Shown: piece by piece, positions 35,305 through 43,006 of the stretch
How positions within the stretch are numbered: the first letter of the stretch is position 1
Layout: the number at the start of each line of letters is the position of its first letter
Assembly: GCA_964549505.1 (NCBI GenBank)
Contig: CAZJVD010000016.1
Coordinates: 1-62,613 of the forward strand
Direction of reading: 5' to 3'
Length of the DNA stretch: 62,613 nucleotides
Origin: CAZJVD01 sp964549505
Lineage (GTDB): Bacteria > Bdellovibrionota > UBA1018 > CAZJVD01
Notes under the pieces: generated by a model
Databases searched by the model: none
Seen by the model: only the letters and a program-made list of their open reading frames with translations
What the model was told of the DNA's origin: nothing
Position numbers and translations under genes: made by a program

Positions 35305-35946
35305 ATGTTCGTTGCTCGACTAGGACTGTTTCTAGCGCTCGTTCTCTCGCCCACGGCGGGGGCTACTGGGCATTCTGAGCAAGAAGCAACCATTAGACAG
35401 ATTCTAGTGGTGGGAGATTTTGCGAATCAGTGCAGTCACGCACTGGAAGCCAGGGATCTTGCCGCCGCTCGCGCCGCACTGGACACGATGTCAAAGCACT
35501 TGGGTGACTTGCTGACGGCCCAGCTTACCGGCGCGCGAACATCCATTGAGTACGAGGAGGGCATACAGCGTAATCTCATCCGATGGCTTGCCGGTCGGCG
35601 GTTCAACTACACCAGGGGAACTTTCGAGGTTTTCGAAAAACATCCGTGGGGAGCGCAACATTATGTCTCGTTTCGAGAAGAAGACGGCCGACTTTTCTTT
35701 ACGCACGAGCTTGTAGCTTTGTTCGGTCGTGGACAAATTTTGGAGAGTTTCACTCACCCCGTTACGATTGTCTCCGCTGAATTCGACACTTTGTTTCACA
35801 TGGGTTCTCTGCTGGGTACGGTCACCCGTAATGATGAACTGGTTTTTCAAGAACCGAGCGCACCGGAAACGGTTCAGAGGTACAAACTCAAGTCATCAAG
35901 TCGCCAGAATCGTCAGAATCGTGGAGATAGCGGGGATGGGGACTGA
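35305..35946 (+). CDS. Exported protein of unknown function
   Basis: A 213-residue protein with a signal peptide (LGLFLALVLSPTAGA). The mature region has a helical N-terminal half and a beta-rich second half (GTFEVFEKHPWGAQHYVSF onward), with no motif I recognise. The C terminus (SSSRQNRQNRGDSGDGD) is low-complexity, derived partly from a short CAGAATCGT duplication, and ends 7 nt before the convergent ferredoxin gene. Confidence 0.65.
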   Translation: MFVARLGLFLALVLSPTAGATGHSEQEATIRQILVVGDFANQCSHALEARDLAAARAALDTMSKHLGDLLTAQLTGARTSIEYEEGIQRNLIRWLAGRRFNYTRGTFEVFEKHPWGAQHYVSFREEDGRLFFTHELVALFGRGQILESFTHPVTIVSAEFDTLFHMGSLLGTVTRNDELVFQEPSAPETVQRYKLKSSSRQNRQNRGDSGDGD

Positions 35947-35953
35947 CGGGCGC

Positions 35954-36184
35954 TCAGCCGTCTTTGCCGATCGCTTCGACAGGACAGGCTTCAAGCGCAG
36001 CTTGGCAGCGTTCCGTCTCAGCGTCGTTTGTGGGTTGATGAAAAACGAATGAATAACCGTTGTCATCGTTGCGCTTAAAGTGATCGGGCGCTTCTGCACG
36101 ACAGGCGTCGCAATCAATACACTGATCATCGACGTAAAACTTACCTGCGGCATTATCGGACCAGCGTTTTTCTCGATTCGCCAT
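35954..36184 (-). CDS. Single-cluster ferredoxin
   Basis: A 76-residue acidic ferredoxin. Cluster ligands are the CxxCxxC of CIDCDAC and a distant Cys-Pro (ACPVEAIG), the arrangement of a monocluster [4Fe-4S] (or [3Fe-4S]) protein of the type feeding P450s and other oxidoreductases. No redox partner gene adjoins it. It lies 35 nt downstream of the solute-binding protein gene on the same strand and may be co-transcribed. Confidence 0.88.
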   Translation of the reverse strand: MANREKRWSDNAAGKFYVDDQCIDCDACRAEAPDHFKRNDDNGYSFVFHQPTNDAETERCQAALEACPVEAIGKDG

Positions 36185-36219
36185 ACAGACACAGTTTTAC
36201 GGCTACCCTGCACCACGTG

Positions 36220-37467
36220 TCAATTCCGTAGTTGGAGCGGCTGGGCATCCACCGTCTCAAAGAAGAGCTCGGCTTGGCGCTCTGGACCGCTTGCATCCAG
36301 AGGCAGTGCCAGGAAGTCGTTGAGCGCGCGACCCCATTTCGTACGTGCTTGCGGATAATCCGGATCGAGCTTTTTCGACGCGGTTCGGGTGGTGCGCGCA
36401 AGGCGTGTCCAAGCGGCGAACAGGTCCTGCGCTCCAAAAAATGGAGGTGTCTCCAGTTTCGACAGGCGTTCCGGAAAAAACCCCGATGTCATCTGTAGTT
36501 CACTGAGCCGCTTCGGTTCGGTCAGTGCTTGGACAAGTTTTAAGACGCTCGGACGAGGATGGATCACCCAAAGATCCGTCTCCCGTATAGGCGCGCTCTC
36601 GGCGGTGTCCCATGTCGGAAGCGCGATCAGATGGGTGCGAAACTCAATCGGCCGTCCAAGCAGTGCGAGTCGATGAGCTGACGTCACGAAGAAACAGACC
36701 TTTCCATCGAGAAAGAGATCGAGCGCGGCCTCTGGGGACAATTCAGGATTCCAGTGCGCATGTTGCTGCAAAAGCTGTTTCAAGGCGCTCGCACGTTTGG
36801 GGATCAGGCGATGGGTGCGGAGTCCACCGTCGGTGCGTTCCCAGGGCTCGCGACCGAGGAGGCTCGTGAGAATCCAAAAACCTTCTTCATCGCGTGTCGA
36901 CAGCGTGAGACTCCTGGTGGCGCCCCCGGGCGCACCGCTCGGCTTCTCGGCCAGTTTTGCAAACGTTCCAATCCAGTCTTTCATTGTTTTAGGCGTGACT
37001 GCGGTATCCAAACGATGTCGAAAAAGAATTTCGTCATTCACGAGAATCACCGGAACGGTACGAAGATAGGGAATCACTTTGAACGTCTGATTCTTTCCAA
37101 GGGCGTTGCGTGCCAGGAGACGTTCCTCGTAGCTGATCCACGCGAGATCGGCGCCCGTGCCGGCCATACCCATCGTGAGGACATCGCGGAGGCCGCTTTC
37201 GGACGACGTGCTGGAGGTCAGTCGAACGCGGATGTCGGCATTTTGCTTTTCGAAGTCCTCGATCGTGGCGCGGATCCCACGGATGAGTTTTCCGTCGCTG
37301 CCGGCGAGGCCTTGGCCAGGATCGGGTAGAACCACACGGATCGTTTCTTCAGCAAACACTGCGGTGATCGCGCTGGTCCCGAATGCAGCCGCAATCGCCA
37401 CCGCAGTCGTTACAGCGGTCACTAGGCCGGTGACTCGTCTTGCTGCTAGCGCAGATCGCAACCCCAT
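36220..37467 (-). CDS. Orphan extracellular solute-binding protein
   Basis: A 415-residue periplasmic binding protein of the sugar-type ABC importer class. It has a long signal region (to about residue 39, VFAEE) and family-like blocks: IRATIEDFEKQNADIRVRL, GADLAWISYEERLLARNALG, and VPVILVNDEILF. No permease or ATPase gene is adjacent, so it either works with distant components or is a stand-alone sensor/binding protein. A strong promoter-like pair overlaps the start of the divergent phosphoesterase gene. Confidence 0.75.
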   Translation of the reverse strand: MGLRSALAARRVTGLVTAVTTAVAIAAAFGTSAITAVFAEETIRVVLPDPGQGLAGSDGKLIRGIRATIEDFEKQNADIRVRLTSSTSSESGLRDVLTMGMAGTGADLAWISYEERLLARNALGKNQTFKVIPYLRTVPVILVNDEILFRHRLDTAVTPKTMKDWIGTFAKLAEKPSGAPGGATRSLTLSTRDEEGFWILTSLLGREPWERTDGGLRTHRLIPKRASALKQLLQQHAHWNPELSPEAALDLFLDGKVCFFVTSAHRLALLGRPIEFRTHLIALPTWDTAESAPIRETDLWVIHPRPSVLKLVQALTEPKRLSELQMTSGFFPERLSKLETPPFFGAQDLFAAWTRLARTTRTASKKLDPDYPQARTKWGRALNDFLALPLDASGPERQAELFFETVDAQPLQLRN

Positions 37468-37473
37468 GACATG

Positions 37474-37503
37474 ATTCTATTCGGTTATGAAGCGATGGGA
37501 CAA
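37474..37503 (-). promoter_or_regulatory. Promoter of the solute-binding protein gene, inside the divergent coding region
   Basis: Minus-strand TTGTCC (37498-37503) and TAGAAT (37474-37479) are 18 nt apart. The -35 lies within the first codons of the 37487 gene and the -10 ends 6 nt before the ATG at 37467, again predicting a leaderless message. Confidence 0.5.
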
Positions 37504-38614
37504 GGTGAAACTCGTCATCAGTGATTGCCATCTCTCGGCCGGTCGGTTTTACGAAAGCAAACTCAATCCGCACGAAGATTTTCATTTCGACGACGAGATG
37601 TGCGACATGTTTAACTATTTTTCGACCGGTCCGTTTGGAGAAGTCGATGGGCAGTCTATCGACGTTGAGCTCGTGATTGCCGGAGATTATCTGGATTTTC
37701 TCAATGTCCCCATCATGGGTGAGTTTGAGGATGCGATCACGGAAGAAAATGCTCTCAAGAAACTTCATGCGATCATGAATGGTCATCCTCACGTGATGGC
37801 CGCACTGAAACGATTTGCTGGCCTGCCGGGAAAGACCATCACGTATCTGATCGGTAACCACGACGCCGAGTTGTTTTTTCCAAAAGTCGCCGAGGCGATT
37901 GTTCGGGCCTGGGATCCCCAAGGGCGTTTTCCAAGTGAGAAAGTCAAAGTCGTCAACGATCGCGACCGACTCGAATACGAAGAAGGTTTTGAGATTCGCC
38001 ATGGCAACCAAGAAGAGTCGGGAAACGAACTAGATTTTGAAGAGCCGCTGGTCAAGACCGACGACGGACGACAGGTGCTCAATATTCCGTGGGGGAGCGT
38101 CTACGTTCTAAAGATTATCAACCGCCTCAAGTGGGAGCGTGAATACCTGGACAAGATTCGGCCGATTCGCGTGTTTTTCGTTTTTGGTCTTTTCTTCGAC
38201 ACCTGGTTCACGATTCGTTTTGGGCTGCTGTCGTTTTTCTATTTTATTCGAACGCGCTTGCTCGCCAATCCCGTCAAGCGCTTCAGTTTGAAAAGAATGT
38301 GGCAGCGTTACCGCGAAGAGAGTGCGTTCTTTCTGGATCTCGAGCGATCGGCGCGACGGATGCTTGATGAAAACCCCAAGATCAAGACGATCATCATGGG
38401 GCACACACATCGACCAATGAATAAGGTTTATCCCGACGGCAAGCAGTACATCAATACCGGGACATGGACGAAGATGATCGACTTGGATTGGCGCGGGCTC
38501 GGGCAACAGTTTCGACGTACGTTCGCACTGGTTTTAGTGAAAGACGGACAAGCCGTATGCGATCTCAGACAGTGGATGGGCGAGCACAGCCCGCACAAGA
38601 TTTTTCAAGGTTAG
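37487..38614 (+). CDS. Metallophosphoesterase with an inserted hydrophobic segment
   Basis: A 375-residue calcineurin-like phosphoesterase. The metal-site motifs are in order: SDCHLS, GDYLDF, GNHDAE, RHGNQ and GHTHRP. The layout resembles UDP-2,3-diacylglucosamine hydrolases (LpxH-like), but the protein is longer. Between the fourth and fifth motifs (about residues 220-265) lies a strongly hydrophobic, aromatic segment (VFFVFGLFFDTWF, then LLSFFYF) flanked by arginines, likely a membrane hairpin or amphipathic anchor. Activity on a lipid substrate is inference. The start lies only 19 nt from the divergent solute-binding protein start. Confidence 0.82.
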   Translation: MKRWDKVKLVISDCHLSAGRFYESKLNPHEDFHFDDEMCDMFNYFSTGPFGEVDGQSIDVELVIAGDYLDFLNVPIMGEFEDAITEENALKKLHAIMNGHPHVMAALKRFAGLPGKTITYLIGNHDAELFFPKVAEAIVRAWDPQGRFPSEKVKVVNDRDRLEYEEGFEIRHGNQEESGNELDFEEPLVKTDDGRQVLNIPWGSVYVLKIINRLKWEREYLDKIRPIRVFFVFGLFFDTWFTIRFGLLSFFYFIRTRLLANPVKRFSLKRMWQRYREESAFFLDLERSARRMLDENPKIKTIIMGHTHRPMNKVYPDGKQYINTGTWTKMIDLDWRGLGQQFRRTFALVLVKDGQAVCDLRQWMGEHSPHKIFQG

Positions 38615-38622
38615 TGTAGTTT

Positions 38623-39870
38623 TTAGTTCGAGGGCGTTCCGTCAGCAGGCGGCGCCACGATGACCGGAACGTCATTGCCGTGAAACAGTCCCGTCCCGTT
38701 GAGCTCGATGACCCAACCGGTTTGCTGGTTCATGGGTATGGGATAGATGACCGTGTTCAACGTCTGCGGTCCACCGATGTACGTCCAACCGTTGGTCGCG
38801 TTCTGTGGGATCACCACAGCGTTGTCAGGATCTCCGCCAATCAGTTTTGTAACCTGAATCTGGCTGGGGTCCGGTTCGTAACCGAGAACAAGATATTTTG
38901 TGACGAAACTTGTTTTGGTCGCTTGAAGATCGTCATTGAGGGCTGTCAAAGCAGAGTTGATCGGTAGCGAACAAATATCCGACTGCGTTCCGTCGAGTGC
39001 GAGGGCCATGTCGAGGTACCGGTAGCCGCGATAAGCGTGATCGTTAGAGGCCACGCAGCCCCATTCGTTATTGAACGCGACGATCGAATGAAACTGAATC
39101 TTTGCCGTTTGTCCCGAAGACACCAGTGACAGAAAATCGTTACGGTACTTGTCAAAGGTCGCTGCACGATTGTCCAAGTACATTTGTCCGGGTTGTGTTC
39201 CTGGTTCGCCGCAAGGGATGTACTGCGAATTGTTTCCAACCGTCAAACACATGTTGACGTCAGACGTATCGTTACCGTTACCGATCACAATAACCGCGAG
39301 CATCGCGTCCGGACGCAGAAACTGCGACACCGGCGATTTTTCAAAAAGGGTTCGTTGGATTGTTTTGAATCCGTTTTCTTGCGAATTCAAGAACGGCAGA
39401 ATATCCGCCGTTGTCATATAGCCTCCGAAGTTCGCAGGCGTTCGAAAAAACTGCGGCATGATGTTGTTGAGTGATGAAGGATCAACACCTGGAAACGGTT
39501 CCCACCATTGGTTGAACATCAACCAGTTAGCGTCGAATCGCGATCCGACGATTTCATCGAGTTCGCGGAGACTGTCGGGGTTTTCATAGTGGGCTAGGGG
39601 TGTGACCGCTAGGCGATAATCCCAACCCGAATTCTGGAGTTGGGTCATAAAACCTGGAACTTGTGCCTGAATGGCGCCGAGAGCTTCGTACATCGAAGAC
39701 GTGTTGTCTTGGGCGATGAGAACATCGACCTTCGCGGGGACGCTGAACGTACCGGGAGCGGCAAGTTCACTTTTGACTTTGCCCACCGTGAACGGTTGTT
39801 TGCTGCAGGCTGAAAAAGCCGGACCTGCAAGCAGTACAAATGAAAGGACAGAACCTATACCTTTGCGCAT
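38623..39870 (-). CDS. VWA-like exported protein, probable lipoprotein
   Basis: A 415-residue protein with an N-terminal signal and a Cys (FSAC, C22) that fits a lenient lipobox. Residues about 47-60 (KVDVLIAQDNTSSM) match the first strand and MIDAS of von Willebrand factor A domains in the form D-x-T-x-S (D55, T57, S59). This is followed by LAVIVIGNGNDTSD, the position of the last MIDAS-like aspartates. The rest is Asn/Pro/Gly-rich, typical of exported adhesive proteins. The ligand is unknown. GAGAG precedes the ATG. Confidence 0.7.
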   Translation of the reverse strand: MRKGIGSVLSFVLLAGPAFSACSKQPFTVGKVKSELAAPGTFSVPAKVDVLIAQDNTSSMYEALGAIQAQVPGFMTQLQNSGWDYRLAVTPLAHYENPDSLRELDEIVGSRFDANWLMFNQWWEPFPGVDPSSLNNIMPQFFRTPANFGGYMTTADILPFLNSQENGFKTIQRTLFEKSPVSQFLRPDAMLAVIVIGNGNDTSDVNMCLTVGNNSQYIPCGEPGTQPGQMYLDNRAATFDKYRNDFLSLVSSGQTAKIQFHSIVAFNNEWGCVASNDHAYRGYRYLDMALALDGTQSDICSLPINSALTALNDDLQATKTSFVTKYLVLGYEPDPSQIQVTKLIGGDPDNAVVIPQNATNGWTYIGGPQTLNTVIYPIPMNQQTGWVIELNGTGLFHGNDVPVIVAPPADGTPSN

Positions 39871-39906
39871 ACACTTCTCTCTCGTAAGCGATTGATTTCA
39901 AGACTG

Positions 39907-39921
39907 GTGCCAAAAAGGCAC
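39907..39921. repeat. Short inverted repeat upstream of the VWA-like gene
   Basis: GTGCC - AAAAA - GGCAC, about 37 nt upstream of the 39870 start codon. On the minus strand the loop is a T-run. It could be an operator or leader hairpin; otherwise the 240-nt gap to 40110 shows nothing I can name. Confidence 0.3.
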
Positions 39922-40109
39922 TATGCGTCAAGCTTAAAAGTCCATTAAAATTAAGTGTTTGTATGTGGATCCCGATACGCAAGAGGGCGTGTCGCGCGAG
40001 ACCTTGGACGACTGACTAAGGCTTAGGCAGGGTTTTGACGGCGTCCTTGTGGCGACGTAGCGACGAAGACCTAAATGTTTTGTCCTCGAGTGTCGATCCG
40101 TACACACGG

Positions 40110-41393
40110 ATGGACACTGAAAAGCCCGTTGAGGGCGCGGAACCGGCCGCAAATGCAAATCCAGAAAGTGATCTTGATAAGCTTCTTGCTGAGGCCGAAG
40201 CCTTGACCAAAGATCTCACGAGCGAGATCGGGGAGAGCGACGCCTCTGCAGAAAGCACCGCCGAAACTGTCAGCGTTGGCGAAGAGAACGAGTTTGGTGA
40301 AGTCGATCCCAAGCCCTCGAAGCTTGTGGAGTTGCGCCTTAAGCTCGCCAGTTTAGTTTCCAAGTTAGTTCCTACAAAAAAACAACTCACCATGGTTGCG
40401 GGGTTAGCCCTAGTTGCGGGTATGGGCGGCGGATTCTTCTACTGGAATTCAAAGTCGGGAGGCGGTCACGATCAGGGCAGTGGCCATGGCGATGACCATG
40501 GAGGTGCAGCGAACCAGCACGCCGACCGATCGATCGCAAGTCACCGAGAAGAGCACCAAGAAGAGCATCCGGCCGATGAGCATTCTGACGCCTCGCCTGT
40601 TGCCACATTTAACGACGACAACTGGCCAGGATCCGTGCGCGAGTTCGTCACGCAGATTGTCTACAAAGTCAAAGAGCTCTCGCACGCTGACGAGGAAAAC
40701 AGAAGACTCGTTTCTGAAAACGCCAACCTCCGGCGTTGGGTCGAAGAGATTCGATTCGAGTGCAGTCGCAACAGTGCAGAAAAAGAAACACAAACCACGG
40801 GCGTAAAGCTTGCTGTTGAAACAGGCGCACGGCTCGGGATGGCGCTCAATAGTATTGACTACCGTCCTCCGTCGAACTTACTGCCCGAACAGCTGTTCAC
40901 ATTGGCCGTAAGTTACTTCAAAGCCGAAGAGTACGAGAAAGCCGCCGTGCTGTTTTCCTATCTCACCGGCATGGACGAAGACACGAGTTTCAAAACGCCG
41001 AGCAACTATCTGTTGACGGGTGTGTCTTGGTACCGTCTCAATCATTTCAAACTGGCGGATGAGTTTCTCGATAAAGTGCTTTCGAGCCCAGCGGCCGAAG
41101 GCACGCAAGAGTTCAAGGCACAGGCGACCCTGTGGAAAGCGCTCGTGGCGCAGAAGACAGATCAGTACCGCGTTGCTCAGCAGTGGTTGGTCCGACTTGT
41201 CGATCGGTTTCCACGCAGACTCGAGGCTCGCTGGGTGAACCCGGAGCTCGATCCATCGCGTACACCCGCTTCCGAAACTTCGGCACAAGAAACGGTAAAG
41301 CACGAAAAGATCTCGCCGCCGGGTCAAGCGGAACTTCATCCGAGCGAAGAAACCAAGAGTGAAAATGAAAAAGAGCATGCGCCACATCACTAA
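40110..41393 (+). CDS. Bitopic membrane protein with coiled coil and TPR-like periplasmic domain
   Basis: A 427-residue protein from the ATG at 40110 (the frame also opens at 40035). Its layout is an acidic cytoplasmic N terminus (1-70), one transmembrane helix (about 93-112, ending FFYW), a His/Asp-rich linker (about 118-160, with GHGDDHGG), a short coiled coil (ADEENRRLVSENANLRRWVEE), and a TPR-like helical region (QLFTLAVSYFKAEEYEKAAVLFSYL, then LTGVSWYRLNHFKLADEFLDKVL). It is the first gene of a plus-strand set with the FecR-like, beta-barrel and 708-residue genes; its stop overlaps the FecR-like start by 29 nt. Function unknown; an envelope-scaffold role is inferred. Confidence 0.72.
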   Translation: MDTEKPVEGAEPAANANPESDLDKLLAEAEALTKDLTSEIGESDASAESTAETVSVGEENEFGEVDPKPSKLVELRLKLASLVSKLVPTKKQLTMVAGLALVAGMGGGFFYWNSKSGGGHDQGSGHGDDHGGAANQHADRSIASHREEHQEEHPADEHSDASPVATFNDDNWPGSVREFVTQIVYKVKELSHADEENRRLVSENANLRRWVEEIRFECSRNSAEKETQTTGVKLAVETGARLGMALNSIDYRPPSNLLPEQLFTLAVSYFKAEEYEKAAVLFSYLTGMDEDTSFKTPSNYLLTGVSWYRLNHFKLADEFLDKVLSSPAAEGTQEFKAQATLWKALVAQKTDQYRVAQQWLVRLVDRFPRRLEARWVNPELDPSRTPASETSAQETVKHEKISPPGQAELHPSEETKSENEKEHAPHH

Positions 41394-42399
41394 CAGCGCA
41401 TGGTTCGCGCTTTTGACTGTGTTCGGAGCCGGTGTCGCCGGTCTTGCGACAGCTAGCGAACCGCAGAGTGCGGCTTCAAAGCCTGTTCCTTGCGGTATTC
41501 TCAAAGAGTTCGAAGGCGACGTACAGATTTTTGATTCTTCCCGAAACGAACTCATCGATACCGACGTCAACGCGTCGATTCCGTGTGGGGCTTGGGTGAC
41601 CGTTCGGTCCGGTTGGGCCTTAGCGACCCATCGACAAGGATACGTTGCTAAGATCAGCGACCACACGTTTGTTCAGTTCTTTGATCGCGAACCAAAAATA
41701 TTTACGGGTGAAGACCAAATCGTGTTGTACCGAGGGCAGATCTTTGTCCGTGTCGCTCAGGGCAGCGAACCTCTTCGAATCGTGACGCCCAATGCGCGTG
41801 TTTCGGTCGATCGCGGTGTCGCTGTAGCGCTCTACCATCCCGACGAAGAAGAATCCCAGCTTTTGGCTCTCGAGAACACTGCAACACTTGCGAATCGATT
41901 CGAGCCGCAAGCTTCGCAAATGATCAAGGCCGGAGAGATCACGTCACTAAATTTCAAGCGACTGCGTATCACGCCAAGCACACCACGTGCTGTCACCATG
42001 GCGAGTCTCAAGGAGAGTCTGCAAAGCCTTCCGCTCGACAAGCATGAAAAGAAGTTGGCGCTGCAGGCGGTTCTCACGCGCAGTGCACGTAAGATTCCGG
42101 CAAACCTAAAAGACGCCGCTCCAACAGAAGACTCGCAGCCTGAGCGCAAACTCGCTTCGGCGATCGATCCTAAGACAACCCCGAAGCCACATCGCAAGTC
42201 CGACTGGAAGATTACCAAGCTAGCAGGTGGCGTTCCTGGCGCGGCCGATATCTTGTATCCAGGCCTCAGACGCTCGAAGAATCTTGATCCGCGTTACAGG
42301 ATTCAGGACCCATCAGACGAAATTTTAGCAAAGGAACACAAAGCCGAACTCGCCGAGAAAACACGTATCCTCGAGGAGCTCGGAAAACTCAGGGAATGA
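41365..42399 (+). CDS. Exported FecR-domain-like protein
   Basis: A 344-residue protein with a signal peptide (FALLTVFGAGVAGLATAS). Residues about 40-190 have the FecR-like beta-repeat pattern: GDVQIFDSSR, GAWVTVRSGWALATH, LYRGQIFVRV, LRIVTPNARVSVDRGVAVAL. FecR domains in non-TonB contexts are often periplasmic, peptidoglycan- or sugar-associated modules. The C-terminal 100 residues are basic/proline-rich and end in a charged helix. ATG 41365 (AAGAG 5 nt upstream) is preferred over GTG 41359. Translationally coupled to the preceding gene. Confidence 0.72.
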   Translation: MKKSMRHITNSAWFALLTVFGAGVAGLATASEPQSAASKPVPCGILKEFEGDVQIFDSSRNELIDTDVNASIPCGAWVTVRSGWALATHRQGYVAKISDHTFVQFFDREPKIFTGEDQIVLYRGQIFVRVAQGSEPLRIVTPNARVSVDRGVAVALYHPDEEESQLLALENTATLANRFEPQASQMIKAGEITSLNFKRLRITPSTPRAVTMASLKESLQSLPLDKHEKKLALQAVLTRSARKIPANLKDAAPTEDSQPERKLASAIDPKTTPKPHRKSDWKITKLAGGVPGAADILYPGLRRSKNLDPRYRIQDPSDEILAKEHKAELAEKTRILEELGKLRE

Positions 42400-42417
42400 T
42401 CGAAGGAAAAAACACCC

Positions 42418-42996
42418 ATGGATCGGGAAATAAAAATAGGCCTTGTGGCCGCATTGGTAGTTCTAGTGTCCGCCCAGTCAGCACTGGCTGGAATGTTTGA
42501 GGTCTCCACAGGACTCTGGTACCAGCGCTCGAACTACTCCGATGAAAGTTACACCTGGATTCGTCGCATTGGACTATCGGGAGCGTATTACTTCACGTCG
42601 GTGTCAGGGGTCGAGGTGGGCTTTCAGGATGTCCGAACGCGCACCAAGATCAGCGACGAAGCCACTCATTTCAATCTGCAAGACAGCACGTACGTCGATC
42701 GTATCTACAGTGTGAACTGGGTTCAACAGCTCGCACCGCGGGACATGCCATTTCAGCCCTACTTTAAGGCTGGAGTCGCGCAGATCAATCGCGATATCCA
42801 AGGCACGTTCTACGGCAATCCATCTAAGCTGAAGTCTGAGGACACGCTGACAGCCGTTTTCAGTTTTGGCTTTCGTTTTTTTATCTCGCAGAAGTTCGCT
42901 TTTCGCGCCGAGGGTACGACGTACATTGGCGCGGGCGGTTTAAAAACCTGGCAGAACAATATCGCCGCTAACGTCGGGCTGTCGGTCTTCTTCTAG
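42418..42996 (+). CDS. Outer-membrane beta-barrel protein
   Basis: A 192-residue protein with a signal peptide (cleavage near ALAG). The mature part is a series of amphipathic strands with alternating aromatic residues (FEVSTGLWYQRSNYS, LSGAYYFTSVSGVEVGF) and a C-terminal phenylalanine (LSVFF), the usual BAM-recognition end. Size fits an 8-stranded OmpA/OmpW-like barrel. It sits 18 nt after the FecR-like gene and 10 nt before the 708-residue gene, so all are probably one transcript. Confidence 0.8.
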   Translation: MDREIKIGLVAALVVLVSAQSALAGMFEVSTGLWYQRSNYSDESYTWIRRIGLSGAYYFTSVSGVEVGFQDVRTRTKISDEATHFNLQDSTYVDRIYSVNWVQQLAPRDMPFQPYFKAGVAQINRDIQGTFYGNPSKLKSEDTLTAVFSFGFRFFISQKFAFRAEGTTYIGAGGLKTWQNNIAANVGLSVFF

Positions 42997-43006
42997 TGAG
43001 CATGGT

